This document shows, in pieces, positions 44,703-52,713 of a DNA stretch of 64,000 nucleotides. The notes beneath the pieces were generated by a model that was not told the DNA's origin, did not search any database, and was given only the letters and a program-made list of their open reading frames with translations. Both the position numbers and the translations under genes were made by a program. The DNA lies in contig NZ_JHYI01000010.1 in the NCBI RefSeq assembly GCF_000621445.1, positions 1 to 64,000 of the forward strand, written 5' to 3'. Source of the DNA: Alkalihalobacillus bogoriensis ATCC BAA-922 (lineage in GTDB: Bacteria > Bacillota > Bacilli > Bacillales > Bacillaceae_F). Numbering within the stretch: position 1 is the stretch's first letter; every line of letters starts with the position of its first letter.

Positions 44703-45277
44703 TATTTTTTTCTGTTTCGTTTTAATAAGACCACCTCAACTTCTAACAGTTAGTATGGATAAATTAATAACATTTAAAACATTTTAGTTTACGGGTCTTT
44801 TAAGTATTGTACAAACAGAAAAGAGCGGTTTATAAGTGACAAATGTTTTGTTTATAAATGTTCAATATATTGAAATAACACAGATTTGGTCGACGTTATG
44901 AGCATATAGAAGGAGGGAAATGGAGAGGATCATAATTTTATAAAAATATAAAGAAAAAATCTTGGGTGTGAAGTCATAATAAGAAGAAAAAATTTTGGAA
45001 TTGAGCTAAAAAAACGAAGGGATGTAGGCCTTTTCGTAGTGAAATATATATAGTAGTTAACATAAAAAAAGAAACATGACATAATTAGGATTTTATAACT
45101 AGGAAAAAAATAGGGTATATTCTGTCCGTGAATGGTCATACTATCAAATGTCAAAGACAAGAACATTCACCTTTTATAAAGGTTATCCAACCGATATTTG
45201 ATGTTCTTTATAATATGTGAATACCATTTAATAAAAGGGTTGCATATTATTAATATTTATTTTGGAGGTAATATAAC
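44703..45277. other. Long intergenic region upstream of the cold-shock gene
   Basis: No gene is supported. It is A/T rich. An inverted repeat GTGAATG/CATTCAC (45128 and 45165) and a TATAAT at 45209-45214, without a clear -35 box, lie in what is probably the long cold-shock mRNA leader. At 44911-44943 a strong AAGGAGG..ATG opens a 7-codon frame that stops at once. Confidence 0.4.
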
Positions 45278-45481
45278 GTGAAAGCACAAGGTTCAGTAAA
45301 ATGGTTTAATGCAGAAAAAGGATTTGGATTTATTGAGGTAGAAGGCGGTAACGATGTATTCGTTCACTTTAGTGCGATTACTGGAGATGGTTTTAAATCA
45401 TTAGATGAGGGACAGCAAGTTGAATTCGATATTGTCGAAGGAAACCGAGGTCCACAAGCTGAAAACGTAGTTAAGCTTTAA
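45278..45481 (+). CDS. Cold-shock protein
   Basis: 67 aa, complete CSD fold: [20 protein letters not shown] (RNP1 KGFGFI), [10 protein letters not shown] (RNP2), [20 protein letters not shown] then GPQAENVV. Binds single-stranded RNA/DNA and melts mRNA structure at low temperature. GTG start at 45278 after TTGGAGGTAAT; a GTG start for a highly expressed cold-shock gene is unusual. Followed by a terminator. Confidence 0.95.
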   Translation: MKAQGSVKWFNAEKGFGFIEVEGGNDVFVHFSAITGDGFKSLDEGQQVEFDIVEGNRGPQAENVVKL

Positions 45482-45493
45482 TTCTCAATAAAT

Positions 45494-45520
45494 AAAAACT
45501 GCCGATAAGGCAGTTTTTTT
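45494..45520 (+). terminator. Terminator of the cold-shock gene
   Basis: AAAAACTGCC and GGCAGTTTTT form a stem with a GATAA-type loop, then more T. Confidence 0.9.
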
Positions 45521-45523
45521 CAT

Positions 45524-45592
45524 GATAAAAATATAAAAATTTTGGTCTAGCAGCGAAGCTTTGAAAGCTTATTCTAAAAAGATTTTTATTAA
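45524..45592. repeat. Dispersed element, shortened copy E
   Basis: Begins GATAAAAATATAAAAATTTT, contains GGTCTAGCAGCGAAGCTTTG as in copies A-D, and ends GATTTTTATTAA, but lacks the GAGCGAAGGCTCCGC middle. Its end supplies the stop codon of the AAA ATPase gene. Confidence 0.75.
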
Positions 45593-46848
45593 AAACCCAT
45601 TTTCGTGTCTTCTGTTTCCCACTCTTGTGATTTACTTTTTTTGTTCGCTGATTTTAGTTCTTCGCAAATGCGGTGAAGGTCGACTGTATTTTCATAATGC
45701 CATTCAAGAACGACCGCGGTATACAGTTCATTCAATTGCGCAAACGAAAACCCATCAGTTAATAAAGAGGCTTCTGTAATTTGTTCTAAAGATAGCACTT
45801 GATTTAATTCCTTTTTCAACAAATAATCAAAGCGCATTTGCTCATTCGGTAATTTGATTTCATAAGCCCGGTCAAACCGACCAGCCCGGTTGATGAGAGC
45901 GGGGTCAATTCTTTCAGGATAATTTGTAGTGCCGATAATGAAAATTCCCTCTTTTGATGTGGCCCCGTCTAATGTATTTAAGAAAAATGAGCGAACTTCA
46001 CGAGGCATGGAATCAATATCTTCTATAATTAAAGCCATCGGTGCCATTTTTGCTATAGCTGAGAAAACTTCCTGGATAGAATAGCTCGATGTGAACTCAG
46101 TAATTTGCCAGTATGCAACTGGTGCTGTAATGCTATTTGCGATCGATTTCACTAATGTTGTTTTTCCGTTTCCAGGTTTACCATAAAGTAAAATACCTCT
46201 TTTATAAGGTATATTAAATTTTGTGAAAAATTCTCCACTATTTAGGAAAAACTCATCAATCGATCGATAAATTTGTTGCTTCATATGTTCTTCAAGAAAC
46301 ACATCGTCTCTTGTCACTAACGTCGTAATTTTTTCTTTTTTGCTTTCAACACCATTTTCAGTATCTAAAAAAACAGTGACATGATTTTTAATATAGTCTC
46401 TTTTTCGTTTTAAAATATATTGTAAATATTGTTGTAGTGTAGTATTGTCTTTTGAAAAAATAAAATCATGAGTTACATCGCCATGCGCCTGAAAAATAGG
46501 GATTCGCACTAATGCAGTGGCAAAGTTCGGATAATAATAAAGACTGTTTATTAGTCTTGGTTTTATAATTAGTTCTAATGCTTTATCGGTATGGTTAGAT
46601 GAAATTGTAGCGGTTTCAATCGTATCAAAAACAGGTGCTACTAACTCGACTTGAGTTTGATCTTCGAGTAAATCCTCTTCTAATATTTCCCACATTTCAT
46701 TTGATGTTTCATCATCCGCATACATTGTAAATTCAAAGCCGGTTTCTTTCAACAACACTTCTTTAATTTTATGAACCGCAAACGCGTAATCACGGTACCG
46801 ATTATACGGTTGATCGTCTAAAAAATGGATTAATGGTCGTTTTGACAT
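45589..46848 (-). CDS. AAA-family ATPase (BCS1-like core)
   Basis: 419 aa. N-terminal 200 residues unrecognised; the AAA core follows with Walker A LYGKPGNGKTTLVKSIAN, Walker B ALIIEDIDSMPREVR, sensor 1 IIGTTNYPERIDPAL and arginine finger NRAGRFDRAYEIKLPN. No membrane segment. Such single-AAA proteins act as unfoldases or remodelers; the target is unknown. Start ATG 46848 follows GTGAGGGA. The last codons (KMGF, stop) lie in a dispersed repeat. Confidence 0.85.
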   Translation of the reverse strand: MSKRPLIHFLDDQPYNRYRDYAFAVHKIKEVLLKETGFEFTMYADDETSNEMWEILEEDLLEDQTQVELVAPVFDTIETATISSNHTDKALELIIKPRLINSLYYYPNFATALVRIPIFQAHGDVTHDFIFSKDNTTLQQYLQYILKRKRDYIKNHVTVFLDTENGVESKKEKITTLVTRDDVFLEEHMKQQIYRSIDEFFLNSGEFFTKFNIPYKRGILLYGKPGNGKTTLVKSIANSITAPVAYWQITEFTSSYSIQEVFSAIAKMAPMALIIEDIDSMPREVRSFFLNTLDGATSKEGIFIIGTTNYPERIDPALINRAGRFDRAYEIKLPNEQMRFDYLLKKELNQVLSLEQITEASLLTDGFSFAQLNELYTAVVLEWHYENTVDLHRICEELKSANKKSKSQEWETEDTKMGF

Positions 46849-47002
46849 TGATGTCCCTCACTTTTATGACAGTAGTTAAGAATATTTTACTGCAAGATAG
46901 TCAATACGGATAGTTTTTTTTCAACAATATTTCAATAAAATGGTTGCAAATGATACATTTGTTCAAGATAATGTAAGAAAACTGAGGAAATGAGCTGGTT
47001 AC

Positions 47003-48037
47003 ATGTCTTATCAATATATTGTTGGGACTTATGCGAAAAAAGAAGAAGAGGGCATATTCGTATACAATATTGACCCTTCAACAGGAAAAATGACATTCGT
47101 ACAATCTATTTCAGGTATTGATCATCCATCATATGTTTTGGTAAATCACAACCAATCTCTCGTTTATGCAGTTAGTGAAACAGAAGAAGGAGAAATCGTC
47201 TCTTATCAATTGCAAAAAAACACGGGGGAGTTAATAGAGCTTGACCGAACGTCTACAAAAGGTACTTCTCCTTGTTTTATAAGTGAAAATGATAAAGACC
47301 CAAACTTTCTCCAAATTGCAAACTATGGGGGAAGTATATGTACGGTTTCAGTAGATGAACAGAACGGAAGATTTGAAAACATAAATTCTGTTCCACATAC
47401 GGGAAAAAGTGTGAATAAAGATAGACAAGAAGGCCCACATCCGCATTCGATTGTGTCTATACCGAACACAAACTATGTGTTAGTCCCAGATTTAGGGGCA
47501 GATTGTCTTGTTGTATACGAAAAAAAAGGGAAGCGTCTTTTTTATTATAACAGCATTGCAGTTTCTCCTGGGGCAGGACCGAGACACTGTGCTTTTCATC
47601 CAAAGCTTCCTGTCGTATATGTAATGGAAGAATTAACCTCGACGATATCAATTTTTACATATGATGAAAATGGACAGTTTCAACTTATAAACAAGGTTTC
47701 AACGTTACCGAAGGATTGTAAAACTGAGAATACAGGGGCAGAAATTAAAGTGGATCGAGATGGTCATTTTTTATATGCTTCAAACCGTGGTCACAATAGC
47801 ATTGCTTCGTTTTCTATTGCTAAAGACGGCTCTTTAATGAATATTGGGTATACAAATACTAAAGGTGAAACTCCTCGTCATTTTTCGATTACACCAGATA
47901 ACAGGTTTGTCCTTGTTGCTAACCAAGATAGTGATTGTATTGTTGTGTTTAAAAAAGAAGAAAGTGGTTTGCTTCAGCACACACAGTATCGCTATCAAGT
48001 GAAGAAACCTGTTTGTTTACAGCCTTACTTTTTATAA
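47003..48037 (+). CDS. Lactonase family protein (YkgB-like 6-phosphogluconolactonase)
   Basis: 344 aa, seven-bladed beta-propeller with regular blades: GTYAKKEEEGIFVYNIDPST, HPSYVLVNHNQSLVYAVSE, GPHPHSIVSIPNTNYVLVPD, GPRHCAFHPKLPVVYVMEEL, GHFLYASNRGHNSIASFSI, GETPRHFSITPDNRFVLVAN. Family members such as YkgB hydrolyse 6-phosphogluconolactone in the pentose phosphate pathway. Start ATG 47003; ribosome binding site weak. Terminator downstream. Confidence 0.85.
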   Translation: MSYQYIVGTYAKKEEEGIFVYNIDPSTGKMTFVQSISGIDHPSYVLVNHNQSLVYAVSETEEGEIVSYQLQKNTGELIELDRTSTKGTSPCFISENDKDPNFLQIANYGGSICTVSVDEQNGRFENINSVPHTGKSVNKDRQEGPHPHSIVSIPNTNYVLVPDLGADCLVVYEKKGKRLFYYNSIAVSPGAGPRHCAFHPKLPVVYVMEELTSTISIFTYDENGQFQLINKVSTLPKDCKTENTGAEIKVDRDGHFLYASNRGHNSIASFSIAKDGSLMNIGYTNTKGETPRHFSITPDNRFVLVANQDSDCIVVFKKEESGLLQHTQYRYQVKKPVCLQPYFL

Positions 48038-48039
48038 AT

Positions 48040-48083
48040 CAAAAGCAGACCATCTATTATGGATGGGGCTGCTTTTGACATTT
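48040..48083 (+). terminator. Terminator of the lactonase gene
   Basis: CAAAAGCAG (48040-48048) pairs with CTGCTTTTG (48071-48079), with an inner CCATC/GATGG stem. Confidence 0.75.
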
Positions 48084-48085
48084 AA

Positions 48086-48192
48086 GAAAGAAAAAATTTG
48101 CTCTAGCAGTGAAGTTTTGAAAGCTAATTCTAGAAGAGCGAAGGCTGCGCGCTTCGTTTGAAAAGAAAAGATGCTCCCGAGTTTTTCTTTAA
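48086..48192. repeat. Dispersed 108-bp element, copy C
   Basis: AAGAAAGAAAAA start and TTTTTCTTT end; contains TTGCTCTAGCAGTGAAGTTT and AAGAGCGAAGGCTGCGCGCT. Lies after the lactonase terminator. Confidence 0.8.
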
Positions 48193-48223
48193 CGGAGGGC
48201 GTTTGAATTGTGTGTGATAGGCT

Positions 48224-48340
48224 TCTATTGGACAAAACAATAGTAAAATCGGAGAGAAGTGTCTAATAGGAAGGTTCTATTAGACAAAACGAGTGCAAAA
48301 CCGGGAAGAAGTGTCTAATAGAAGGATTCTATCAGCTTTG
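48224..48340. repeat. 52-bp tandem repeat, 2.2 copies
   Basis: TTCTATTGGACAAAAC (48225), TTCTATTAGACAAAAC (48277) and a partial TTCTATCAG (48329) mark a 52-bp period. Each unit ends GAAGTGTCTAATAG, the inverse of its start CTATTAGACA, so each unit can fold on itself. Confidence 0.85.
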
Positions 48341-48348
48341 ATTGTTTA

Positions 48349-48542
48349 GTGTGTCATGAAAAGGAAAAGAAACCTTTTGATGTTGTAAGAGATACTGATT
48401 TATGGACGGTGGCGACCCGATGACACCACCACCAATTCTTTCCTGTGAAACTTGTGGAGAAGAAATTGATCCTGAGTATAAAGGGTACATGGATGACAGT
48501 ACAGGCTTTCAGGTTTCCAGGAAACAAAAAAGGACGGAGTGA
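48349..48542 (+). pseudogene. Probable zinc-ribbon gene broken by a frameshift
   Basis: Frame one reads VCHEKEKKPFDVVRDTDLWT then VATR and a stop at 48421-48423. A frame starting at the overlapping ATG 48420 reads MTPPPILSCETCGEEIDPEY.. to TGA 48540-48542. Joined, they give a small protein with a CETC knuckle and a former C-x-H/E-C pair at the N-terminus. No ribosome binding site is seen for the first part. Two overlapping tiny genes (ATGA junction) cannot be excluded. A terminator covers its stop. Confidence 0.45.
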
Positions 48543-48567
48543 GGTAGGTTTCCTCACTCCGTTTTTC
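48534..48567 (+). terminator. Intrinsic terminator
   Basis: ACGGAGTGAGG (48534-48544) pairs with CCTCACTCCGT (48552-48562), then TTTTT. Shows that the small reading frames upstream were once a transcribed gene. Confidence 0.9.
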
Positions 48568-48575
48568 TTATTGAA

Positions 48576-48752
48576 GATAAGAGAGTATAAAAATTTTGGT
48601 GTAGCAGTGAAGCTTTGAAAGCTATTTCAAGAAGAGCGAAGGCTGCGCACCTGCGCGTTTCACCCCAGGAAGAGCACTTGGGGTTCACTGTCAAAAGCGG
48701 GCAGGGCTCCGCACTTCGCTTGAAAGAAAAAACGCTCAGCGTTTTTCTTATT
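48576..48752. repeat. Dispersed element, long copy D with an inserted segment
   Basis: GATAAGAGAG start, TTTTTCTTAT end. Contains GTGTAGCAGTGAAGCTTTG and GAAGAGCGAAGGCTGCGCAC, then about 60 extra bases with CACCCCAGGAAGAGCACTTG, then GGCTCCGCACTTCGCTTG. The extra part may be an internal duplication. Its end gives the stop codon of the acyl-CoA dehydrogenase-like gene. Confidence 0.8.
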
Positions 48753-49881
48753 TAATGGCTTCTTCAGCTAAAAGGTTTATCGTTGCATCATCCATCGGTG
48801 GATTATGAAGTCCAGCTCTTACATCTCGGTAATATTGTTGCAGGGGATTTTGTTGTGAGAGACTTCTTGCTCCGACAATTCGCATCGCCTTATCAACAAT
48901 GGAAAGAGCGGCATTTGTTGCCGTATGTTTAACAGCAGCTAACTCAGGAATGAGCACTTCTTTCTTATCACTTTCCATGAATAACCGGGCAACGGAATAT
49001 AAAAGATGTCTCGCTTGTTTTGTTTCGAGTTCCATTTCTCCAATCAATCGTTTTATATTTGGCAATTCACTAATAGGGTGTGTAAGGCTGTTTGGTGTAT
49101 ATGATTTGGCAAATTGAACCGCATAGTTTTTTGCGGCTTGTGCAATACCAAGATAACAAGCAGGAATATGAAGTAACCACCCGTTTGCTTTTTTTCTCCT
49201 TTTAGGTGTGACAAATTCTAACAGATACTTTTTAGCAATTCTCACATTGTGTAGTACTAAATCTTCACTGCCAGTTCCTTGCATCGCAATGCTATCCCAT
49301 GTTTCTTCGATGGTCACTCCTTTAGTATCGCGATGAATTAAAAACTCTCCAATTTCTTCCGACCCTTCGATTGAAGCAGATACGAGAAAATAATCTAGAA
49401 CAGGAGCCATTGTTGTAAATGTCTTTCTTCCATTAATGACCCAATAATCATCGTATTCCACAGCCGTTGTTTCTGGCTTTCCTCCTCTTGTTGGGCTTCC
49501 TGTAGCCGCTTCACTCGCGGCGCGATTTAACAGGGCACCGTTGTTAACCGCGTCCATCACTTCATCTAATACTTCTTCATTCCAATGATTTTCTTCATGA
49601 ATATCGAGAATAATACCAAGGTGCCAACCGATTGAAAGTGCAGTAGAGCCACATCCTTGTGCCAGTTGTTCTTGTAAGAGTAAGAACTGATAAAGATCAG
49701 CTTCTTCACCACCCCATTTTGAAGGCAATGTTAAAGAAGTATATCTTATTTTTTGTAAATATTTAATGTTGTCATATGGGAATTGCTTCGTTGTTGACAC
49801 ATCCTTTTGTGTCAGAATTTGTTCAGATATTTTTATCATAGAAGCTAACTTAAACTTTTCGCGGTCATTCCTTGCAAACAT
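48748..49881 (-). CDS. Acyl-CoA dehydrogenase-family flavoprotein (YdbM/DszC/SfnB-like)
   Basis: 377 aa. N-terminal helical domain (YTSLTLPSKWGGEEADLYQF), flavin-binding beta domain (YWVINGRKTFTTMAPVLDYF, TWDSIAMQGTGSEDLVLHNV) and C-terminal helices (DKAMRIVGARSLSQQNPLQQ, YYRDVRAGLHNPP). The lack of a clear catalytic Glu-type fatty-acyl site and the short length suggest the flavin-monooxygenase branch (DszC, SfnB, YdbM) used for organosulfur compounds. Next to a sulfate-exporter-like protein, which fits. Start ATG 49881 follows AAGGTGGGG. Confidence 0.75.
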   Translation of the reverse strand: MFARNDREKFKLASMIKISEQILTQKDVSTTKQFPYDNIKYLQKIRYTSLTLPSKWGGEEADLYQFLLLQEQLAQGCGSTALSIGWHLGIILDIHEENHWNEEVLDEVMDAVNNGALLNRAASEAATGSPTRGGKPETTAVEYDDYWVINGRKTFTTMAPVLDYFLVSASIEGSEEIGEFLIHRDTKGVTIEETWDSIAMQGTGSEDLVLHNVRIAKKYLLEFVTPKRRKKANGWLLHIPACYLGIAQAAKNYAVQFAKSYTPNSLTHPISELPNIKRLIGEMELETKQARHLLYSVARLFMESDKKEVLIPELAAVKHTATNAALSIVDKAMRIVGARSLSQQNPLQQYYRDVRAGLHNPPMDDATINLLAEEAIK

Positions 49882-49920
49882 GTAGTCCCCACCTTACGCA
49901 TTGATTTGCTTTATAGTATA

Positions 49921-50949
49921 TCAAAAATAATAAAGAACACATGAGAAATTAGCATGGAAGAAAAATAGAAAAATAAAGCTTCCTACACATAATAAAGTTG
50001 AACTTATCAATGCAACGAGCATAATTTGCTTTCCAGAATGGATCACGGTTTTACTTTGAATCGATAAGCCTAACCCAGCCATTGCAAATGCAATAAATAA
50101 CGAGGAAAGCGTCGTAAATATTGGAATTAATACAGATGGTAATACACCAACTGTGTGCAGGATACTCATGAATAAAAAACCAAAAATAAACCAAGGGAAT
50201 GGAGGCTTCCAATAAAATGTTGAGTTTGCTATTGTCGTTTTTTTCGAACGAAAATAGAAAAAAGCGATAATAAATGTGACTGGGATTAAAAATAACACCC
50301 TCGTTAGTTTTGTCACGATGGCGATATCACTCGCTTCTAGTCCAGCAGGTGCTGCTGCTGCAAGTACATGTGCGACTTCATGTAATGTGATTCCCGAAAA
50401 AACAGCAAATAAAGAAGAAGGGATAGGAAATAGTGAGTAAAGAACAGTATAAATGACTGAGAAAAAAGTACCTACAAGCGCAACGGTTGCTGCACTAATG
50501 GCGATATCTTCATGTTTTGCTTTAATTTGTGGGGCAACAGCCATAACAGCTGCTGCCCCACAAATCGCTGTACCGCAAGCTGTTAAAAGACTTAGTGTCT
50601 TATTAATTTGAAAAATCCTAGCCAAACCATATACAAACACTAAACTAATGATGACATAAATAGTTGCTAGGAGAAACAGTAGTTTCCCTGCATCATAAAT
50701 GTCAAATAGGTTAATTCTCACCCCGAGAAAAACAATTCCGACTTGTAAAAAGATTTTCGTTAGTTTGGAAACCGTTTGAATACTTTCGGTCGAAAGCGTT
50801 TTGACGTAACGATATACCATTCCTAATAAAAGGGCCAAGACTAACATACCGATAGTTGAAAAAACAGGTAGCTTCGCCAAGAAAAAAGCCATAGCACTAA
50901 TGGGAATAATGATAAAGATTATTTTTATATATTCTTTCGTTGAAATCAT
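49921..50949 (-). CDS. YeiH-family putative sulfate exporter
   Basis: 342 aa with about ten membrane helices. Family motifs: LLLGMVYRY, KIFLQVGIVFLGVRINLFDI, LTACGTAICGAAAVMAVAPQ, ITLHEVAHVLAAAAPAG, VTKLTRVLFLIPVTFI, AMAGLGLSIQSK. YeiH/UPF0324 proteins are thought to export sulfate or related anions and are commonly controlled by an adjacent, divergent LysR protein, as here (116 bp between starts). Start ATG 50949. Confidence 0.85.
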   Translation of the reverse strand: MISTKEYIKIIFIIIPISAMAFFLAKLPVFSTIGMLVLALLLGMVYRYVKTLSTESIQTVSKLTKIFLQVGIVFLGVRINLFDIYDAGKLLFLLATIYVIISLVFVYGLARIFQINKTLSLLTACGTAICGAAAVMAVAPQIKAKHEDIAISAATVALVGTFFSVIYTVLYSLFPIPSSLFAVFSGITLHEVAHVLAAAAPAGLEASDIAIVTKLTRVLFLIPVTFIIAFFYFRSKKTTIANSTFYWKPPFPWFIFGFLFMSILHTVGVLPSVLIPIFTTLSSLFIAFAMAGLGLSIQSKTVIHSGKQIMLVALISSTLLCVGSFIFLFFFHANFSCVLYYF

Positions 50950-51064
50950 AAGTTTAACACACCTTACAAATTAGAATAATTCTACTTTATCGAAGTTTTT
51001 TTAATTAGTGAAATATATTATAATAATTGTTATCATTAAGAAAACTAATTATAGAGGTGCCATA

Positions 51065-51946
51065 ATGCATTATGACGCGTTAAATACATTTGTCACTGTA
51101 GTTGAAATGCAGCATTTTACAAAAGCAGCACAAAAACTACGAATTTCACAACCTAGTGTAAGTTTACATATTAAAAATCTAGAAGAAGAATTTCAAACGA
51201 CATTATTTATTCGTACACCAAAAAAAGTAAGTGTCACTCCAACGGGTAAAATTGTGTATGAACGAGCCAAGCAAATGATAAGTATATATGAACAAATGAA
51301 ACGAGAGATCGCTGAATATCATCATGAAGTCCAAGGAGAATTAAAAATCGGGGCAAGCTTTACAATTGGGGAATATATTTTGCCTGCCATTGCAGCTACA
51401 TTACATAAAGAATTTCCTAAACTTCAGCTCAATATCGTGATTGGCAATACCGAAGAAGTAGTATCGCAAGTACGAATGTTTCAAGTTGATATTGGATTAA
51501 TTGAAGGACAAACAAGTGAAAAAGAAATTCATATTGAACCGTTTATGGAAGACGAACTAGGAATTGTCTGTCATCCATCCCATCCGTTAGCGAAAAAGAA
51601 AAACATTACGATCGAACAATTACAAGAAGAAACATGGGTGTTGCGAGAAAAAGGATCAGGGACGAGAGAATTCATGGAGCACGTCATCCGTTCAAATGGG
51701 ATAAAAGTTCAGTCGCTATTAACGATTAGTAGTAATCACGGTGTGAAAGAAGCCGTCATGAACGGGGTTGGCCTTACCTTTTTATCCAATTGTGTTGTAA
51801 ATAAAGAAATCGAAAATGGTAGTTTAGTTAAAATTGATTTTAATCACGCTCGATTTCAAAGGATGTTTTCTTATATTTATTCTCCAGCCATGCTTGAAAA
51901 TAAAGCTGTACAATTATTTTTAAAACAATTACATAAATGGAGGTAA
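51065..51946 (+). CDS. LysR-family regulator (CysL/YeiE-like)
   Basis: 293 aa. Winged helix at the N-terminus (ALNTFVTVVEMQHFTKAAQK, LRISQPSVSLHIKNLEEEFQ) and periplasmic-binding-like effector domain (ELKIGASFTIGEYILPAIAA.., VMNGVGLTFLSNCVVNKEI). Resembles CysL (YwfK) and YeiE, regulators of sulfur genes and of yeiH. ATG 51065 follows GAGGTG. Divergent from the exporter gene, with an A/T-rich intergenic operator region. Its last codons overlap nothing, but the sigma-W promoter of yknW starts three bases after its stop. Confidence 0.85.
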   Translation: MHYDALNTFVTVVEMQHFTKAAQKLRISQPSVSLHIKNLEEEFQTTLFIRTPKKVSVTPTGKIVYERAKQMISIYEQMKREIAEYHHEVQGELKIGASFTIGEYILPAIAATLHKEFPKLQLNIVIGNTEEVVSQVRMFQVDIGLIEGQTSEKEIHIEPFMEDELGIVCHPSHPLAKKKNITIEQLQEETWVLREKGSGTREFMEHVIRSNGIKVQSLLTISSNHGVKEAVMNGVGLTFLSNCVVNKEIENGSLVKIDFNHARFQRMFSYIYSPAMLENKAVQLFLKQLHKWR

Positions 51947-51948
51947 TT

Positions 51949-51976
51949 TGAAACCTATTTAGTTCATACTCGTATA
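51949..51976 (+). promoter_or_regulatory. Sigma-W promoter of yknWXYZ
   Basis: TGAAAC (51949-51954), 16-base spacer, CGTATA (51971-51976). This is the consensus TGAAAC-N16-CGTA of the envelope-stress sigma factor, at the expected distance (about 45 bp) before the first gene of the operon. Confidence 0.85.
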
Positions 51977-52020
51977 TAATCAAGTAGAAGAAAAATGGTA
52001 AATGTAGGAGGAGAAATAAT

Positions 52021-52710
52021 ATGTCAGAAGTACATCAGTCTCATCAACTGGATGAGGACATTAAGAAACCATCGATTTTTGGTGTTATTGTAAACCCTGG
52101 GGAACAGTTTACAAGAATTAAGCACCAACCGAAAATAGTAGTCCCTTTTTTTATTGTCTTCTTCCTTTATGGAATTGCAGGTGCCATTGCGGCAATTGGT
52201 ACGGATTTCAGATTATTAATTCCTGATGCTCCAGCCGAAGAGCTAGACCTTTTGTTGCAAATGGAGCCTTTTATTAGAGCTATTATGTTTGTTGGAATAT
52301 TGGCTGTGCCTATTGTCGGAACGTTAATTGTCTCATTTTTATTATGGATTGTTGGAAAAATCGTTCATAGTGAAGCGGGGTTTGCTCATTTTGTTTCTAT
52401 GAATCTATTTATTATGTTCGTAGCTGGTTTAGGAGTTTTATTTAATTCAATCATTGCCACTATGTTTGGTATGAACCCTGAGCATATCGTGACGAGTCTA
52501 AGTACAGTTCTACAACTAGAAGGAGCTTTAGGTGTGTTATTAAGTGGAATAGAAGTGTTTACGATTTGGGGTATTATTTTAACGGCGATTGGGTTAAAAC
52601 GTACAGCTGATTTTAATGGGGCTCTTGCTTGGTCGATTGCGATTGCATTTACGCTCATTCCACTGTTGCTTAGTGCTGCACTTGTGACTGTTGGGGGAGG
52701 TATGTTTTAA
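52021..52710 (+). CDS. yknW: YknW, Yip1-family membrane protein
   Basis: 229 aa. Polar N-terminus (..DIKKPSIFGVIVNPGEQFTR), then five membrane segments in the YIP1 pattern. In B. subtilis YknW assembles the YknXYZ ABC exporter, which protects against the SdpC killing toxin (family knowledge). First of four same-strand genes in the order W-X-Y-Z. Start ATG 52021 after AGGAGGAG. Confidence 0.88.
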   Translation: MSEVHQSHQLDEDIKKPSIFGVIVNPGEQFTRIKHQPKIVVPFFIVFFLYGIAGAIAAIGTDFRLLIPDAPAEELDLLLQMEPFIRAIMFVGILAVPIVGTLIVSFLLWIVGKIVHSEAGFAHFVSMNLFIMFVAGLGVLFNSIIATMFGMNPEHIVTSLSTVLQLEGALGVLLSGIEVFTIWGIILTAIGLKRTADFNGALAWSIAIAFTLIPLLLSAALVTVGGGMF

Positions 52711-52713
52711 CAT

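Noticed and set aside
44930-45166. 78-aa minus-strand frame in the long intergenic region
   Set aside because: Phenylalanine- and isoleucine-rich translation of A/T-rich DNA, no ribosome binding site.
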